Source: Acidobacteriota bacterium (GTDB taxonomy: Bacteria; Acidobacteriota; Thermoanaerobaculia; UBA5066). From it: a stretch of DNA of 7,355 bases. The DNA lies in assembly GCA_016789625.1 (NCBI GenBank), contig JAEUQS010000858.1, positions 1 through 7,355 on the forward strand, read 5' to 3'. Position numbers and translations under genes: made by a program. Under the pieces are notes generated by a model, which was given only the letters and a program-made list of their open reading frames with translations, did no database searches and was not told where the DNA came from. Positions 1-6,350 of this stretch are shown here, one piece after another; positions within the stretch are counted from its first letter, which is position 1, and each line of letters opens with the position of its first letter.

Positions 1-162
1 GACGTTGAAATCCGCGGGCGTCGGCGCGGCCCCGTAGGACGGGTTTCGGATCTCGAAGATCGAGGAGCACTTCGTGCACTTGATCTTCTTCGCCGGCACG
101 CCCTGAAAGCGGGTCTCATCGTAGTGATACCGCGTCGTACAGCTCGGACACTGAATGATCAA
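1..162 (-). CDS. MJ0042-type zinc-ribbon protein, N-terminal part (runs off left edge)
   Basis: The first 54 residues are visible and the gene continues beyond the left edge. They form a compact zinc ribbon: Cys5-Pro-Ser-Cys8, then a 20-residue loop, then Cys29-Thr-Lys-Cys32, followed by the hydrophobic strand SSIFEI. The spacing and the Tyr/Gly positions between the Cys pairs match the MJ0042 (zinc_ribbon_4/5) finger found at the N-terminus of many uncharacterised proteins of acidobacteria and deltaproteobacteria. The four Cys should bind one zinc ion. In this family the finger usually precedes a linker and sometimes a membrane segment or other domain, none of which is visible, so the full function cannot be called. 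A TTG start is chosen because it lies 5 nt after AGGGAG and places the first Cys at residue 5, the usual position. It is the third leftward gene after the LuxR-type and cysteine desulfurase genes, 62 nt downstream, and may be cotranscribed. Confidence 0.8.
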   Translation of the reverse strand, partial: MIIQCPSCTTRYHYDETRFQGVPAKKIKCTKCSSIFEIRNPSYGAAPTPADFNV

Positions 163-167
163 GACAG

Positions 168-173
168 CTCCCT
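168..173 (-). promoter_or_regulatory. Ribosome binding site for the zinc-ribbon gene
   Basis: AGGGAG on the minus strand lies 5 nt before the TTG start at 162-160. There is no ATG at a suitable place, so this site decides the start. The 62-nt gap up to the cysteine desulfurase stop also holds short CCGG-rich inverted repeats (for example CCGGGAATCCGG) but no T-run, so I do not call a terminator there. Confidence 0.55.
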
Positions 174-224
174 AGATTCTCGAGGGCCGGATTCCCGGAT
201 TAGAGCGCGTCCGGCCGCTCCGGA

Positions 225-1451
225 TCAAGCTTGCGCCGAAATCGCGGGGGCGGGAGTCGCGAGGGAGCTCCCGGCGACCTGCGCCACGACCCGGGGAATC
301 AGCGCGAGGAGCGCGTCCACGTCGCCCGGAGTCGAGCTCCACCCGAACGAGAACCGCAGCGTGGACCGGGCATCCTCCTCGGAGACGCCCGAAGCGAGGA
401 GCGTTCTCGAGACGGACATCGAGCCGGCCGAGCAGGCCGAACCCGCCGAGACGGCCACTCCCTCGAGGTCGAGGGCGAACAGCAGGGTTTCGCCCTCGGC
501 TCCGGGAAACGTCACGGAAGAGACGGTGGGAAGCCTCTCGGCGAACGTGTCGCGCCCGTTGAATCTCACGCCCGGCAGGGCGGCAGCGAGGCGCGTCTCG
601 AAGGAATCTCTGAGGGCCGCGAGGCGGACGCGCTCCTCCTCGAGGATGCTCGCCGCCCGTTCGATGGCGACGCCCAGCCCCACGAGCGCCGCGACGTTCT
701 CGGTGCCCGCGCGGCGTCCGCGCTCCTGGCTTCCGCCCACGAGGAGCGGCCAGAGCCGCGTGCCCTTGCGCACGTAGAGAGCGCCCGCGCCCTTGGGACC
801 TCCGAACTTGTGGGCCGCCAGGGAGAGGAGGTCCACCCCGAGAGCCTCGACCGACACGGGGATCTTCCCCACCGCCTGGACCGCATCGGTGTGGAGCACG
901 GCGCCCACGCCGTGGACCGCCTCCGCGAGGGCGGGCACGCCGCAGTGGATCGCGCCGGTCTCGTTGGTGGCGAGGATGAGCGACACGACGGCGACGTCTG
1001 CGCCGAGCCGTGCGACGACGTCGGCGTTCGCGGGCACGCCCTCGGGGCCGAGCGGCAGCTCCTCGAGCGTGAAGCCCTGGGAGAGGATCGACTTCGCGCC
1101 CTCCCGCACCGCGGCATGCTCCGCGGCCGAAACGAGGAGGCGCCGGCGCTTCGGGTCCTTCTCGGCGAGAGCCCGCGCCGCCCCCGCGAGCGCGAGGTTG
1201 TCGGCCTCGGTCCCGCCGGCGGTGAGGATGATCTCGTCGCTCCGTGCCGAGATCGCGCGGGCCACGGCGGCGCGCGCTTCCTCGACGGCCTGCCGCGCCC
1301 TGCGCCCTTCGGCGTGGACGGAGGAGGGGTTTGCCGTGAGGCCGGTGAGCCAGGGACGCATGGCCTCGAACACCTCGGGGCGCATGGGCGTCGTGGCGTG
1401 GTGGTCCGCGTAAACGCGCAGGGAATCGGAATTCATGGGCGGGATTGTCAC
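225..1451 (-). CDS. iscS: Cysteine desulfurase, NifS/IscS type
   Basis: A PLP-dependent class V aminotransferase-fold enzyme that converts L-cysteine to L-alanine and holds the sulfur as an enzyme persulfide for Fe-S cluster assembly or tRNA/cofactor thiolation; it should be cytosolic. The 408 residues match the family's usual ~380-405. Visible motifs: YADHHATTP near residue 14, EH at 111-112 (His that stacks on PLP), ATNETG at 161-166, HTDAVQ at 187-192 (Asp189 and Gln192 contact PLP), HKFGGPKG at 214-221 with Lys215 as the Schiff-base lysine, RAGTEN at 247-252, and SAGSACSAGS at 335-344 with Cys340 as the persulfide cysteine on the longer group I loop. This is not the SufS-type loop. After the catalytic loop the usual LEPSHVL is replaced by MSVSRTL. 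The C-terminus is an Ala/Pro-rich tail. The GTG start at 1451 overlaps the upstream regulator's stop by 4 nt; an in-frame ATG at 1436 is the alternative. The exact sulfur acceptor is unknown. Confidence 0.93.
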   Translation of the reverse strand: MTIPPMNSDSLRVYADHHATTPMRPEVFEAMRPWLTGLTANPSSVHAEGRRARQAVEEARAAVARAISARSDEIILTAGGTEADNLALAGAARALAEKDPKRRRLLVSAAEHAAVREGAKSILSQGFTLEELPLGPEGVPANADVVARLGADVAVVSLILATNETGAIHCGVPALAEAVHGVGAVLHTDAVQAVGKIPVSVEALGVDLLSLAAHKFGGPKGAGALYVRKGTRLWPLLVGGSQERGRRAGTENVAALVGLGVAIERAASILEEERVRLAALRDSFETRLAAALPGVRFNGRDTFAERLPTVSSVTFPGAEGETLLFALDLEGVAVSAGSACSAGSMSVSRTLLASGVSEEDARSTLRFSFGWSSTPGDVDALLALIPRVVAQVAGSSLATPAPAISAQA

Positions 1452-2149
1452 ATCCCGAAGACCGCGGCCACGGCCAGCGTCACCAGCTCGGCCCGATTCT
1501 TCGCTCCTGACTTCCCGAACGCGACGTCCAGATGGCTCCGGACCGTCTCGGCACCGATCTCGAGCCTGGCCGCGATCTCCTTGTTCGTGAGCCCCTGAGC
1601 GACGAGCGCGGTGACCCCCGCCTCGCGCGGCGTGAACCCGAACCGGGCGATGAGGGGCTCCTCGGGAATCGGAACGGCTTCACCCTCGGGGAGCGCGTAG
1701 AGAAGCCTCGGCACCGACTCCCCGCTCCCCAGCGGGAGCTGCCCGGGCACCAGGCGGAGCCGTTTCCTGCCCTTGGCGAGGGGCACCTCCACGGTGCGCT
1801 CGCGGTGGATGGCCGCCGTCACGAGCCGCCGCGCCTCCCGGTGGAGGAGCTCGGGCAGCGCGGGGCCGCCCACGAGGGTCCGAGCGGCCCTGTTCAGGAT
1901 GAGGAGCGCGCCCGAGGCGTCCAGCACGAGCACCGGCACCGGGATGTGGTCGACGGCCATCTGGAGCGCCTCCGCCTTCTCGGCGAGCGCGCTCACCTGG
2001 CGCTCGAGATCCTCCCGGTCGCGAAACAGCGGGAGCACCAGCCGGCCCAGGGCGATCTCGCTCTCGGTGAGGGTCTCGTCCTCGTCGAGCGCTTCGTGCT
2101 TCTTCGCCTCGAGCTGGGCGAGGAGCTTCTGCACCGCTTCGAGCCGCAT
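1448..2149 (-). CDS. LuxR-type transcriptional regulator with PAS-like sensor domain
   Basis: A predicted DNA-binding regulator of 233 residues. Residues ~1-63 are charged, helical and heptad-like and may form a coiled coil. Residues ~64-155 resemble a PAS fold (HIPVPVLVLDASGALLILNRAAR at the start is typical). Residues 170-228 are a LuxR/GerE helix-turn-helix with the expected FTPRE at 172-176, GLTNKEIAARL at 186-196, the recognition helix ETVRSH at 201-206, and the closing K213/KNRAEL pattern. There is no receiver domain or phospho-acceptor Asp, so any signal probably enters through the PAS-like part; no heme, flavin or other ligand motif can be named. ATG at 2149 is chosen because the reading frame upstream is the antisense shadow of the divergent intergenic region and the next gene; an in-frame TTG at 2155 is possible and no clear Shine-Dalgarno is seen. 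Its stop overlaps the cysteine desulfurase start (GTGA), suggesting coupled translation. Confidence 0.85.
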   Translation of the reverse strand: MRLEAVQKLLAQLEAKKHEALDEDETLTESEIALGRLVLPLFRDREDLERQVSALAEKAEALQMAVDHIPVPVLVLDASGALLILNRAARTLVGGPALPELLHREARRLVTAAIHRERTVEVPLAKGRKRLRLVPGQLPLGSGESVPRLLYALPEGEAVPIPEEPLIARFGFTPREAGVTALVAQGLTNKEIAARLEIGAETVRSHLDVAFGKSGAKNRAELVTLAVAAVFGM

Positions 2150-2387
2150 CCCCAAATCATCGCGCGGTCGAATCTCCGGGGAAAGCCTTTCCGGAACCGG
2201 ATTCCTGGAGGCACGCCGGTTTCTTGGAGAACCCTTCGCGCGTCCAACCGTATCGGATAGGGTCGAAGCCACTCGGGAACGCGATGGCCAACCCTTTCCC
2301 GTCTTTTCCGGCGCGTCCCCAAGAGGCTCCGGAAATCCGGAACTCATCTTGCTTCCATATGACCGGTTGCCCCAAGGAGGACTCCGC
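2150..2387. promoter_or_regulatory. Divergent intergenic region between the LuxR-type gene and the GWxTD/VWA gene
   Basis: The 238 nt should contain promoters for both the leftward regulator/desulfurase run and the rightward exported protein. I cannot identify convincing -35/-10 pairs on either strand. Visible elements are an imperfect inverted repeat around 2183-2195 (GGAAAG C CTTTCC), the 8-bp palindrome TTCCGGAA at 2189-2196, and a direct pair of TCCGGAA at 2328-2334 and 2336-2342. These could be operator sites, for example for the adjacent LuxR-type protein, but GC-rich DNA gives such matches by chance. Confidence 0.35.
2374..2381 (+). promoter_or_regulatory. Strong ribosome binding site for the GWxTD/VWA gene
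   Basis: AAGGAGGA is a near-complete anti-16S complement, 6 nt before the GTG at 2388-2390. It decides the start: the open frame extends far upstream to 1773, but only this GTG has a ribosome site, and it opens directly into a signal peptide. Confidence 0.85.
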
Positions 2388-5300
2388 GTGCGAAGGTTCC
2401 TCATCGCAGCTCTTGCCCCTCTGCTCCTGGGCGCTCCCGCCCGGGCGGCCGATCCTCCTGCGCCCCTGCCGGTCGAGAAACCGCCGACGCCGGTCGCGGC
2501 CGACGACGGCGGGCCGAAGGCCACCCCGGAGCAGATCGCCCAGCGAAAGCCGGAAGCGCAGAAGCTGTTCGGCAAGCTCGACGACGACCGCGCCATCGTG
2601 TGGATCGCGGCCGGCGCGCCCGACGCCCGGCAGGAGGTGAGCTGCCCGGACCTCTTCCGGCCCCTGGAGGTCTGGACGTACCTCGAGCACCCCACTTTCG
2701 GCAGGAACGCACGCATCCTTTTCTTCCAGGAGTCCGGCACCAAGGTCTACCGCTTCTGGACGCTCCTCGAAGGGGAAGCGTCTCTCCGCGCGGCCACCAG
2801 CAAGAAAGCGCTCGAGGAGCTGAATCCCGAGAAGCTCGAAGGCCAGACGTGCCCCCAGACGGCGTTGGTCCTGGCGGCGTACCGGGACGCCACCAAGCGC
2901 CAGATCGACGTCACCGGCGGCCTCCTCGAAAGGAGCCGGCTCGACGCGGCCCGGCAGCGCATCTTCACCCTCTCGACGCAGCCGGCGCCGCCGGTGCTCG
3001 TCTCCAACAAGCCTCTGTCGGGCAAAGAGCGCCGGGCCTTCCTGGAAAAGCTGCCCGAGAAGTACAAGAAGTTCCTGACCGACGTCGAGCCCATCATGGC
3101 CGAGCTCGAAAGGGACACGTTCCTCCGCATCACCACCGAGTACCAGAGGGAGCGCTTCATCGAGGACTTCTGGAAGCGGCGCTCCGTCAACCCGAAGGAC
3201 GGCGTCGCCGAGCCCTTCCGCGAGATCTACGAGCTGCGTCTCACGCAGGCCAAGGAGCGGTTCGGGAAGACCACGAGCGACCAGGCCCGCATCTTCCTCG
3301 TGAACGGACCGCCGGACGCGATGAAGAAGATCAGCTGCGAGGACGTCTTCTACCCCATCGAGATCTGGTACTACGAGCGGCTCGAGTCGATCCGGAAGTC
3401 CAAGGTCCTGCTCCTCTTCTTCCAGTCCTACGGCGTGGGCGACTACAAGCTCTGGATTCCGCTCGACGGCACGAACGCCCTCATCGTGGGCGGAGCGGGC
3501 GGCCTCATCGGATCCTCCAGCACGAACCGCCGCGTGGACATCCAGAAGTGCTTCGAATGGCGTGACGTGCTCGGCGCCATCAACTCGATCAACGCGCAGT
3601 TCGGCGGCGCCGAGGCCCTCAAGCTGACGTCCCAGATCAAAGAGGGGGCCAAGCCCGACGTGGAGGGCGTGGACGGCCTTCTGCAGATGACGACCGACCT
3701 CGCCGAGAACGCCACGAAGCTGCCCCTGCAGCGGCTGATCCGCTTCCCCGAGCTCATGGCCAACAAGATGCGCATGGAGATCGCGCTCATGCTCGAGCGC
3801 GAGACGCTGGCCAAGAAGATGCTCGGCGAGGAGGCGTTCTACGACATCGACGTGGTGGGCGAGATCGTCAAGGGCGGGCGCCTCATCGACAACTTCCGCT
3901 ACCGGTTCGACTTCCCCGTGTCGACCGTGAACGGGCCCTTCGTGCCGCTCACCCTCGAGCGCGAGATCTACCCCGGCGAGTACCAGATCCGCATCAAGGT
4001 GGCCGACGCGAACCAGAACGCGGGAGCCGTCATCGCCGAGAAGCTCGTGGTGCCCGACGTCGCCGACGCCGCGCTCACCGAGGCCGAGAAGGCCGCGCGC
4101 GAAGCCGCCCGCGTCGCCGTGGCCCAGCTCGCCGCATCGAACGAGCCCAAGGGGGCCATCACGCTGGTTCCGCTCGCTCGCGAGTTCGCGACGGGCCTCA
4201 TCAAGTTCGAGACCCGCACGTACTCGAACGACATCGCCTACACCGAGTTCTACCTCAACGATTCGAAGGTCCTCGCGGACCGCCGCGCCCCGTTCGAGGC
4301 CGACCTGAACATGGGAACGATCCCGAGGCGGCAGCGCGTGAAGGTGATCGGCTATTCGAAAGACGGCAAGCCGATCGCCGAGGACGAGCTGGTTTTGAAC
4401 GAAGGGCGGGAGGCTTTCCGCCTGCGGATCACGTCTCCCGAGAAGGGCGCCGTTCTCTCGGGGGCCACGCGCGTCGTCTCGGAGGTCTCGGTGCCCGAGA
4501 CCAAGCGCCTGCGGTCCGTCGAGATCTACGTGAACGACAAGCGCGTCGCGGCCCTCTACCAGGCCCCGTTCGAGCAGGTCGTCGAGATCCCGAGGACCAA
4601 GGAGCTCGGCATCATCCGGGTCGTGGCCGAGCTCGACGACGGCACGTCCACGGAGGATCTCCGCTACTTCAACGCCCCCAAGTACCTCTCCGAGGTGGAC
4701 GTCCAGGCTGTGGAGCTCTTCGTCTCGGTGCTCGACAAGGGCAAGCCCGTCACGGGTCTCACCCAGGATGCGTTCCACGTTCTCGAGGACGGCATTCCGC
4801 AGACCGTGGACGGCTTCGAGGTCATGAAGAACCTCCCGGTCAACGTCGGCCTCGCGGTGGACACCTCGGGCTCCATGGAAGAGTCCATGGTCGAGGCGCA
4901 GAAAGCCGCCAACGAGTTCCTCAGGGACGTCATGACGCCCAAGGACCGCGCGTTCCTCGTGAGCTTCGACAACGAGCCGCAGCTCGTCTCGCGGTTCACG
5001 TCCGACCGCGACAAGCTCGCGCAGGCGCTCGCGGGCCTGAGGGCGCAGGGCTCGACGGCGCTCTGGGACGCTCTCGTGTACGGGCTCTATCAGTTCCAGG
5101 GCATCAAGGGCCGCAAAGCCTACGTCATCCTCACCGACGGAGAGGACCGCACCTCGAAATTCACGTACGAGGCCGCGCTGGACTACGCGCGAAAGTCGGG
5201 CGCGGCGATCTACATCATCGGGCTGCGGGTGGGCGGCGCGAAGCTGGAGGTCAAGTACAAGCTGAACAAGCTCGCGAAGGACACCGGCGGCTCCGTGTAC

Positions 5301-5483
5301 TACGTGAGCAGCGCGGGCGGGCTGAAGGCCGTGTACGCCGAGATCAACGAGGAGCTGCGCAGCCAGTACCTGGTCACGTACGTTCCGCAGAACAAGACCC
5401 CGGGCGGCGTCTTCCGGAAGATCGAGGTGAAGATGACGCCCGACAACCTGACGGCCAGGACGATCAGCGGCTATTACCCTTGA
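2388..5483 (+). CDS. Exported GWxTD-like / Ig-like / VWA multidomain protein
   Basis: A 1031-residue protein of unknown role. Residues 1-21 form a signal peptide (MRRF, hydrophobic LIAALAPLLLGA, ARA cleavage site), with a Pro-rich linker after it. Two copies of a GWxTD-like module follow: ~61-155 and ~292-388. They align without gaps from FGK to GxPDA (61-80 and 292-311) and continue through SCxDxFxPxEXW and the LFFQ strand. The helical segment before copy 2 (DFWKRR...PFREIYELRLTQAKERFG) is typical of the GWxTD family, but the GW signature itself has been lost. After a beta-rich stretch (~500-556) and a short Ala/Glu helix (~562-584) come two Ig-like repeats (~619-672 and ~711-761). The C-terminal part, 770-1031, is a VWA domain of the 'VWFA-related Acidobacterial' type, with MIDAS residues DTSGSM at 825-830, Thr890 and Asp917 in LTDGED. 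It probably acts in the periplasm or at the surface in adhesion or complex assembly; this is inferred from the domains. There is no cell-wall anchor or C-terminal membrane segment. Confidence 0.88.
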   Translation: MRRFLIAALAPLLLGAPARAADPPAPLPVEKPPTPVAADDGGPKATPEQIAQRKPEAQKLFGKLDDDRAIVWIAAGAPDARQEVSCPDLFRPLEVWTYLEHPTFGRNARILFFQESGTKVYRFWTLLEGEASLRAATSKKALEELNPEKLEGQTCPQTALVLAAYRDATKRQIDVTGGLLERSRLDAARQRIFTLSTQPAPPVLVSNKPLSGKERRAFLEKLPEKYKKFLTDVEPIMAELERDTFLRITTEYQRERFIEDFWKRRSVNPKDGVAEPFREIYELRLTQAKERFGKTTSDQARIFLVNGPPDAMKKISCEDVFYPIEIWYYERLESIRKSKVLLLFFQSYGVGDYKLWIPLDGTNALIVGGAGGLIGSSSTNRRVDIQKCFEWRDVLGAINSINAQFGGAEALKLTSQIKEGAKPDVEGVDGLLQMTTDLAENATKLPLQRLIRFPELMANKMRMEIALMLERETLAKKMLGEEAFYDIDVVGEIVKGGRLIDNFRYRFDFPVSTVNGPFVPLTLEREIYPGEYQIRIKVADANQNAGAVIAEKLVVPDVADAALTEAEKAAREAARVAVAQLAASNEPKGAITLVPLAREFATGLIKFETRTYSNDIAYTEFYLNDSKVLADRRAPFEADLNMGTIPRRQRVKVIGYSKDGKPIAEDELVLNEGREAFRLRITSPEKGAVLSGATRVVSEVSVPETKRLRSVEIYVNDKRVAALYQAPFEQVVEIPRTKELGIIRVVAELDDGTSTEDLRYFNAPKYLSEVDVQAVELFVSVLDKGKPVTGLTQDAFHVLEDGIPQTVDGFEVMKNLPVNVGLAVDTSGSMEESMVEAQKAANEFLRDVMTPKDRAFLVSFDNEPQLVSRFTSDRDKLAQALAGLRAQGSTALWDALVYGLYQFQGIKGRKAYVILTDGEDRTSKFTYEAALDYARKSGAAIYIIGLRVGGAKLEVKYKLNKLAKDTGGSVYYVSSAGGLKAVYAEINEELRSQYLVTYVPQNKTPGGVFRKIEVKMTPDNLTARTISGYYP

Positions 5484-5494
5484 AGCTGAAGTGG

Positions 5495-5545
5495 CCTGGG
5501 GAAACCATGGCCGGTTTCCCCAAACCCCTTCCGAGCCAATCGCTG
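5495..5545 (+). repeat. Repeat core 1 (hairpin)
   Basis: 51 nt, identical to core 3. The stem arms are 5497-5506 and 5513-5522 with a 6-nt loop at 5507-5512. It has no T-run, so it is not a standard intrinsic terminator. Confidence 0.85.
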
Positions 5546-5556
5546 AGCTGATCTGA

Positions 5557-5606
5557 CCTGGGGAACATGGCCGGTGCCCCCAAACCCCCGAAGGGCTCAA
5601 TCGCTG
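5557..5606 (+). repeat. Repeat core 2 (diverged)
   Basis: 50 nt. The left stem arm has lost 2 nt, the right arm has TT replaced by GC, and the tail reads CCCCCGAAGGGCTC instead of CCCCTTCCGAGCC. It keeps the GGGG/CCCC base of the stem and the ATGGCC loop, and gains a small CCC-GAA-GGG hairpin, so the changes are more than random decay of one arm. Confidence 0.8.
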
Positions 5607-5617
5607 AGCTGACCTGA

Positions 5618-5668
5618 CCTGGGGAAACCATGGCCGGTTTCCCCAAACCCCTTCCGAGCCAATCGCTG
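5618..5668 (+). repeat. Repeat core 3 (hairpin)
   Basis: 51 nt, identical to core 1. The stem arms are 5620-5629 and 5636-5645. A five-T run at 5669-5673 follows the core directly, but it lies 23 nt past the stem, too far for a classical intrinsic terminator. Confidence 0.85.
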
Positions 5669-5704
5669 TTTTTCCGGGTCAGGGCGAGCTGATAGCCTCG
5701 ACAG

Positions 5705-6292
5705 GTGACGGATTCGCCCCTGCTCGACGTTCTGTATCTGGCCTCCACCTCACCCCGGCGCCGTGAGCTCCTGCGCTCGATCGGCCACGAGCCGCGGCTG
5801 GTCCGCGTCGACGTGTCCGAGGCCCTGCTCCCGGAGGAAGACCCGTTCGACGCCGCCGAGCGGCTGGCCCGGGCCAAGGCCACGGCCGCCCGCTCGCTCG
5901 TTCCGGACGACGCCCTCGTGGTCGCGGCCGACACCCTGGTCATCCTCGAAGGCGAGGCGCTCGGCAAGCCGCTCGACCGCAAGGACGCCGTCCGCATGCT
6001 CCGCGCGCTCTCGGGCAAGCGCCACGACGTCGTGACGGGCGTCGCCCTCCAGAAGGGCGGGCGCCTCGTCTCGGGCCGCGAGCTCACGAGCGTGGATTTC
6101 GCCGAGCTGTCGGAAACCGATATCGGTTTGTACGTCGCCACGGGTGAGTGCGACGACAAGGCCGGCGCCTACGCGCTCCAGGGCCGCGGCGGGCTCTTCG
6201 TCACGGGCCTCGAAGGCAGCCCGTCGAACGTGGTGGGGCTGCCGGTGCGCCTCGTCGCGATGCTCGCGCGCAAGCTCGACGTCTCGCTGTAG
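5705..6292 (+). CDS. maf: Maf family nucleoside triphosphate pyrophosphatase (dTTP/UTP type)
   Basis: A cytosolic enzyme that hydrolyses non-canonical or surplus nucleoside triphosphates to the monophosphate and pyrophosphate; the family was first described for septum inhibition. The 195 residues match the usual ~190-200. Motifs: LASTSPRRRELL at 12-23 (nucleotide and phosphate binding), VVAADTLV at 72-79 with Asp76 as the metal/catalytic residue, GKP at 87-89, SGKRHDVVTGVAL at 103-115, and the closing segment with DKAGAYALQG at 151-160 and SPSNVVGLP at 172-180. The DKAGAYA-QG form is that of the YhdE (dTTP/UTP) branch rather than the YceF (m7GTP) branch. The GTG start puts the SPRR motif at the normal distance from the N-terminus; the ribosome site is weak. 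It begins 36 nt after the repeat array, with no clear promoter, and may depend on read-through from upstream. Confidence 0.92.
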   Translation: MTDSPLLDVLYLASTSPRRRELLRSIGHEPRLVRVDVSEALLPEEDPFDAAERLARAKATAARSLVPDDALVVAADTLVILEGEALGKPLDRKDAVRMLRALSGKRHDVVTGVALQKGGRLVSGRELTSVDFAELSETDIGLYVATGECDDKAGAYALQGRGGLFVTGLEGSPSNVVGLPVRLVAMLARKLDVSL

Positions 6293-6317
6293 GAGAAGCC
6301 CCAACCCCGGTGGGGGG

Positions 6318-6343
6318 CCTGGGGGGATCGAGAAACCCCCAGG
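6318..6343. terminator. Hairpin between convergent maf and GGDEF genes, probable bidirectional terminator
   Basis: A perfect 8-bp stem, CCTGGGGG with CCCCCAGG, encloses a 10-nt loop (6326-6335) in the 58-nt gap between two convergent stop codons. A second GC stem (CCCC GGT GGGG at 6305-6315) lies beside it. The T-run is poor on both strands (TTCAAATT on the plus side), so termination is inferred from the position and the strong stem. Confidence 0.55.
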
Positions 6344-6350
6344 TTCAAAT

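Larger units (their letters stand above)
5484..5668. repeat. Array of three ~62-bp hairpin repeats
   Basis: The array starts on the base after the TGA of the GWxTD/VWA gene. Each unit consists of an 11-nt spacer beginning AGCTGA and a 50-51-nt core beginning CCTGGGG and ending AATCGCTG. The core starts are at 5495, 5557 and 5618, giving periods of 62 and 61 nt. Cores 1 and 3 are identical over 51 nt; core 2 differs at several sites. Cores 1 and 3 can form a 10-bp stem, TGGGGAAACC with GGTTTCCCCA, around the loop ATGGCC. The period, the hairpin and the intergenic location resemble REP/BIME-type intergenic repeats, or they may act as a transcript-end or RNA-stabilising element. I do not recognise the family. 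Confidence 0.85.

Noticed and set aside
231..1598. Long plus-strand open frames opposite the cysteine desulfurase
   Set aside because: They are Arg/Gly/His-rich shadows of a gene whose catalytic motifs are all intact on the minus strand.
1773..2387. N-terminal extension of the GWxTD/VWA protein up to a start at 1773
   Set aside because: It would overlap the LuxR-type gene in antisense, is Ser/Arg-rich, and would bury a clear signal peptide that directly follows AAGGAGGA and a GTG.
2150..2743. N-terminal extension of the LuxR-type protein up to a start at 2743
   Set aside because: The added ~198 residues run through the divergent intergenic region and antisense to the signal peptide and first module of the next gene, with Arg/Ser/Gly-rich non-domain sequence.
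2157..5600. A 1147-codon open frame on the minus strand opposite the GWxTD/VWA gene
   Set aside because: It is a shadow: low-complexity, Arg/Leu/Glu/His/Asp-rich, no recognisable domain, and it lies antisense to a clearly real protein with signal peptide and VWA motifs. High third-position GC removes stops in this frame.
5484..5668. CRISPR array
   Set aside because: There are only three units, the 'spacers' are 11 nt and nearly identical, and no cas gene is present.
5495..5673. Intrinsic terminator for the GWxTD/VWA gene
   Set aside because: The stems are strong, but the only T-run (5669-5673) begins 23 nt after the last stem; the repeats may still affect transcript ends.
5464..6159. Minus-strand frame running through the repeat array and maf
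   Set aside because: Its C-terminal repeats (GLGKPAMVSPG) are only the translated DNA repeats, and the rest is antisense to the conserved maf gene.
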